Assembly (NCBI GenBank): GCA_910585635.1
Contig: CAJUFE010000071.1
Coordinates: 1 to 24,555, forward strand
Source: an uncultured Lachnospiraceae bacterium
Lineage (GTDB): Bacteria > Bacillota > Clostridia > Lachnospirales > Lachnospiraceae
DNA: 24,555 nt
Reading direction: 5' to 3'
The position numbers and the translations under genes are program-made. Shown here in pieces: positions 22,427-24,555 of this stretch. Under the pieces are notes generated by a model that was given only the letters and a program-made list of their open reading frames with translations, did not search any database and had not been told where the DNA came from. Each line of letters begins with the position of its first letter. The first letter of the stretch is position 1.

Positions 22427-23948
22427 CCAGGCTCACCAGGGTATACTCCCTGCTCCCCAGCCCGATCTCCTGCGCATGGACCACTGTAAGGATCCCGTTC
22501 CTCGACTCGATCCGCTGGATCAGGGAAGCCCCGTCCTTTGCCGCATAGACCAGGTCCACACAGGCCTGGTCTAAAGCCACCGGGTCTGTGGAAGCCAGGA
22601 TCCCGATATCATGCATATCCGGCTGGGCAGGATCGCTGTCGCAGTCACAGTCCACAGACAGGTTGTTCATGACACTGATATAGACCATGTTCCCCTCCAT
22701 ATGATCGCTGACCGCCTTGGCCGCCTCCGCCATGGACTCCAGAAAATCATCCTGGGTCCCCCCGGACCAGCTGCTGTCACTGGCGCCGCCGGAGTGGATC
22801 AGCAATTTTCCGTTCTGGGAGGCAACACCGATCGAGATATTTTTCAGCGCCCCACCAAATCCTCCCATGGCGTGGCCCTTAAAATGTGAGAGCACCAGCA
22901 TGGAATCATAATCTGCCAGGCCCGCTCCCACGATATCCTTCGTCAGATGTTCCCCCTCTGCCACAGGCAGGTCCATGGTCCCCTCACTGTCCAGGATATC
23001 AATAGGGGCGATGGCCGCGAAGCCGTGGTCCTCGGCCACCTGGAGATGAAGGGCCGTGCTGGCCCTCTGGCCGCCGTAGGCTGTGTTGCTGTCCACAATG
23101 GTACCGTCCACCCTTGCCACCAGGTCCTTGATCAAGTCCGGAGATAAGTAATTGTGTCCTCCCGGCTCCCCCATACTCAGCTTCACCGCCACCTTGCCCT
23201 TCATGTCACGTCCCGCGGCGTCATAGACCGCCATAAGCCCTTCCGGGGTAATGGGATCTGTCATATACACCACCGGCTTTTCTCCCTGCCCCGGCTCTGC
23301 TCCCTGTGCCTGACCCTCTGTCTGATCTGCTGCCTGGACCGTCCCGGTCTGTTCCCCAGAAGTCCTTTCCTCCCCCAGCGACAAGGTGACCGTAACATTT
23401 CCGCCTCCTAATATCTCCTTCAGCTCCGCTTGGGTCACATCCTGTATCTTCCCCAGCCTTGTAAAATTCCAGGAGTTGGTGTCATAGTAAATGACCAGAG
23501 AATCACCCATATAGAGGATAATGTCCCCAGGTCCGGTGGTGATCTGCTCATCGTTGGTTGGCAGGCTCTGTCCAATGGGCCCCACCTTCTCCATATTCCC
23601 ATGATCGCTCATGTCAATGGTGAGGGGTCCGGCCATAAGGATCTCCTTCAATGCCTCCGCCGAAGAATTGTCCGCCAGGACCGCTGTGAGAACCCTGTCC
23701 CCAACTGTGATCCTCATAAAATCTTCCTCCTTCTCCGTCTCTGCCTCCCCAGACCCTCCAGACAAGGCGGTTCCCGTAGCCATTACCCGGTTCTCCGTTG
23801 TGGAAACCATTTGGGCCTGGGTACTGTCTTCTATGCCGGTCTCACCGGCCGGAGAGGCTGCACTCTGACCGCAGCCTGTAAGGGTCAGAACAAGTCCCGT
23901 CATAACCGTCAGTGCTGCCAAAATCATTCTTTTTTTCTTCCCATTCAT
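22419..23948 (-). CDS. lipoprotein with cyclophilin-like and DUF362 domains
   Basis: A 509-residue predicted lipoprotein facing outward. The signal has a Lys-rich start and a lipobox LTLTGC (Cys26). Residues about 30-77 are a Ser/Thr/Glu-rich linker. About 78-191 resemble the cyclophilin-like fold found alone in clostridial proteins (MRITVGDRVLTAVLADNSSA; GDIILYMGDSLVIYYDTNSW). About 192-224 are a second Gln/Gly-rich linker. About 225-505 are DUF362 (VAVKLSMGEPGGHNYLSP; LSHFKGHAMGGFGGALKNIS; NLSVDCDCDSDPAQPDMHDI; STDPVALDQACVDLV), a family linked to Fe-S or metal binding. Start ATG follows AGGAGG. It is followed by the broken permease gene and preceded by a flavodoxin remnant, so it may once have been part of a redox or metal-handling operon. 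Confidence 0.85.
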   Translation of the reverse strand: MNGKKKRMILAALTVMTGLVLTLTGCGQSAASPAGETGIEDSTQAQMVSTTENRVMATGTALSGGSGEAETEKEEDFMRITVGDRVLTAVLADNSSAEALKEILMAGPLTIDMSDHGNMEKVGPIGQSLPTNDEQITTGPGDIILYMGDSLVIYYDTNSWNFTRLGKIQDVTQAELKEILGGGNVTVTLSLGEERTSGEQTGTVQAADQTEGQAQGAEPGQGEKPVVYMTDPITPEGLMAVYDAAGRDMKGKVAVKLSMGEPGGHNYLSPDLIKDLVARVDGTIVDSNTAYGGQRASTALHLQVAEDHGFAAIAPIDILDSEGTMDLPVAEGEHLTKDIVGAGLADYDSMLVLSHFKGHAMGGFGGALKNISIGVASQNGKLLIHSGGASDSSWSGGTQDDFLESMAEAAKAVSDHMEGNMVYISVMNNLSVDCDCDSDPAQPDMHDIGILASTDPVALDQACVDLVYAAKDGASLIQRIESRNGILTVVHAQEIGLGSREYTLVSLDE

Positions 23949-23992
23949 CGCAAAACCTCCTAGTCGTTCTTTTGCGGATCACGGATTTAACC

Positions 23993-24158
23993 CTGGAGCG
24001 TGTTTGAAAATTCATTCCCGCCATCTGTACGCCCCACTTTGCGGTATATTTGGCCCTCATTCGGTCAACGTAGCCCACTACGCCTCCCTCATTTGGGCCC
24101 AATCTCCCACAAACTGTGTCGCACACCTGACGGAAAGCAATTTTCAAACATGCTCCAG
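23993..24158. mobile_element. 166-bp repeat element with 20-bp terminal inverted repeats
   Basis: The ends CTGGAGCGTGTTTGAAAATT (23993-24012) and its complement (24139-24158) match at 19 of 20 bases. The interior has a central hairpin CGTAG-CCCA-CTACG (within 24068-24085) and further partial complementarity, and no real gene. The structure is MITE-like. No clear target duplication was seen. Its right end supplies the last four codons and stop of the flavodoxin remnant. Confidence 0.75.
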
Positions 24159-24374
24159 CCCCGAAAGCCAGCCTTCGATCACATTTACGTCATTGACCCT
24201 CCTTCCTCCTGTCACACTGGCGCCGCTCCGGATATCCCGGATACTGGCCTCTATGCCGCTGCCTCCACTGGTGCAGAAAGGAACAATGGTCTTTCCTTCC
24301 AGGTCGTAGCTTTCCAAAAAGGTGAGGACCGGCCTGGGTACCGTTCCATGCCAGATCGGATATGAAAACTTGTA
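24144..24374 (-). pseudogene. 5'-truncated flavodoxin
   Basis: Minus-strand translation gives the C-terminal half of a clostridial-type flavodoxin: YPIWHGTVPRPVLTFLESYD, then LEGKTIVPFCTSGGSGIEAS, then SIRDIRSG and GGRRVNDVNVIEGWLSGL. The FMN phosphate loop and the N-terminal half are absent; an in-frame TGA lies immediately upstream. The 3' end EHV-stop is within the repeat element at 23993-24158. It is probably a remnant of a redox gene that sat ahead of the DUF362 lipoprotein. Confidence 0.75.
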
Positions 24375-24504
24375 TCATGGTAGATTTTTCTTTATTTATC
24401 AGCATTTTAACGCTATACACACTTTCTTCTATATTGGTATGTAAAAACTCGATTCTTCTACAAGTCTTATTCTTCTCTTTCTACACAATATCCCCTGATC
24501 ATTT

Positions 24505-24555
24505 TCAAGATTCCTTTTGCAGTTTATTCAACGCTCGAAGCAACTTTTGGTTCTC
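24505..24555 (-). CDS. 3' end of a minus-strand gene running off the window edge
   Basis: The last 16 codons read ENQKLLRALNKLQKES before TGA at 24505-24507. The heptad-like pattern suggests the end of a helical or coiled-coil C-terminus, as in many regulators. The family cannot be named from so little. Between it and the flavodoxin remnant (24375-24504) nothing was recognised. Confidence 0.4.
   Translation of the reverse strand, partial: ENQKLLRALNKLQKES

Noticed and set aside
24000..24309. Open frames on both strands of about 100 codons in the region after the DUF362 gene.
   Set aside because: They are the repeat element and the flavodoxin remnant read in wrong frames.

Overview
The window reads as a chromosomal segment of an anaerobic, low-to-mid GC Firmicute, most likely class Clostridia and perhaps Lachnospiraceae. 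The signs are strong AGGAGG ribosome sites, intrinsic terminators ending in short U-tracts, and families common in that group: arginine deiminase, RNHCP, DUF4180, a clostridial-type class D beta-lactamase, and an anaerobe-type molybdenum hydroxylase. The genus is not determined. Product names come from recognised motifs and general sequence appearance; no database search was run.

Layout. 1-3.6 kb (minus strand): arginine deiminase (arcA), ending in an 18-bp tandem array; a Gate-domain membrane protein; and an RNHCP zinc-ribbon protein with its promoter, leader and terminator. 3.9-7.3 kb (plus strand): a small Cro/CI regulator; a long structured leader with a possible leader peptide in front of the magnesium transporter mgtE; and a lipoprotein class D beta-lactamase. 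7.4-9.3 kb (minus): a nucleoside phosphorylase and a GntR/FCD regulator.

9.36-17.2 kb (minus) is the most striking part. It is a five-gene operon: APC permease, MFS transporter, 2Fe-2S subunit, molybdopterin subunit, and an FAD subunit into which a complete GltD-like NAD(P)H oxidoreductase with Fe-S motifs has been inserted. The operon has a good promoter, with GntR-type operator repeats immediately downstream of the -10 box. A related half-site overlaps the promoter of the neighbouring GntR gene. I infer a substrate-inducible, NAD(P)H-coupled molybdenum enzyme that hydroxylates or reductively dehydroxylates an imported small heterocyclic or aromatic compound.

17.6-20.8 kb holds small genes: DUF4180, a 5'-truncated P-loop kinase-like gene, two GNAT acetyltransferases, and a YdeI-family protein. 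19.8-24.4 kb is decayed sequence: a LysR remnant, a 99-bp palindromic MITE with a probable 8-bp target duplication, a frameshifted MATE remnant, and a permease gene split by one in-frame stop. After these come an intact lipoprotein fusing a cyclophilin-like domain to DUF362, a second repeat element with 20-bp inverted ends, and a 5'-truncated flavodoxin whose stop codon lies inside that repeat. The right edge carries the last codons of another minus-strand gene.
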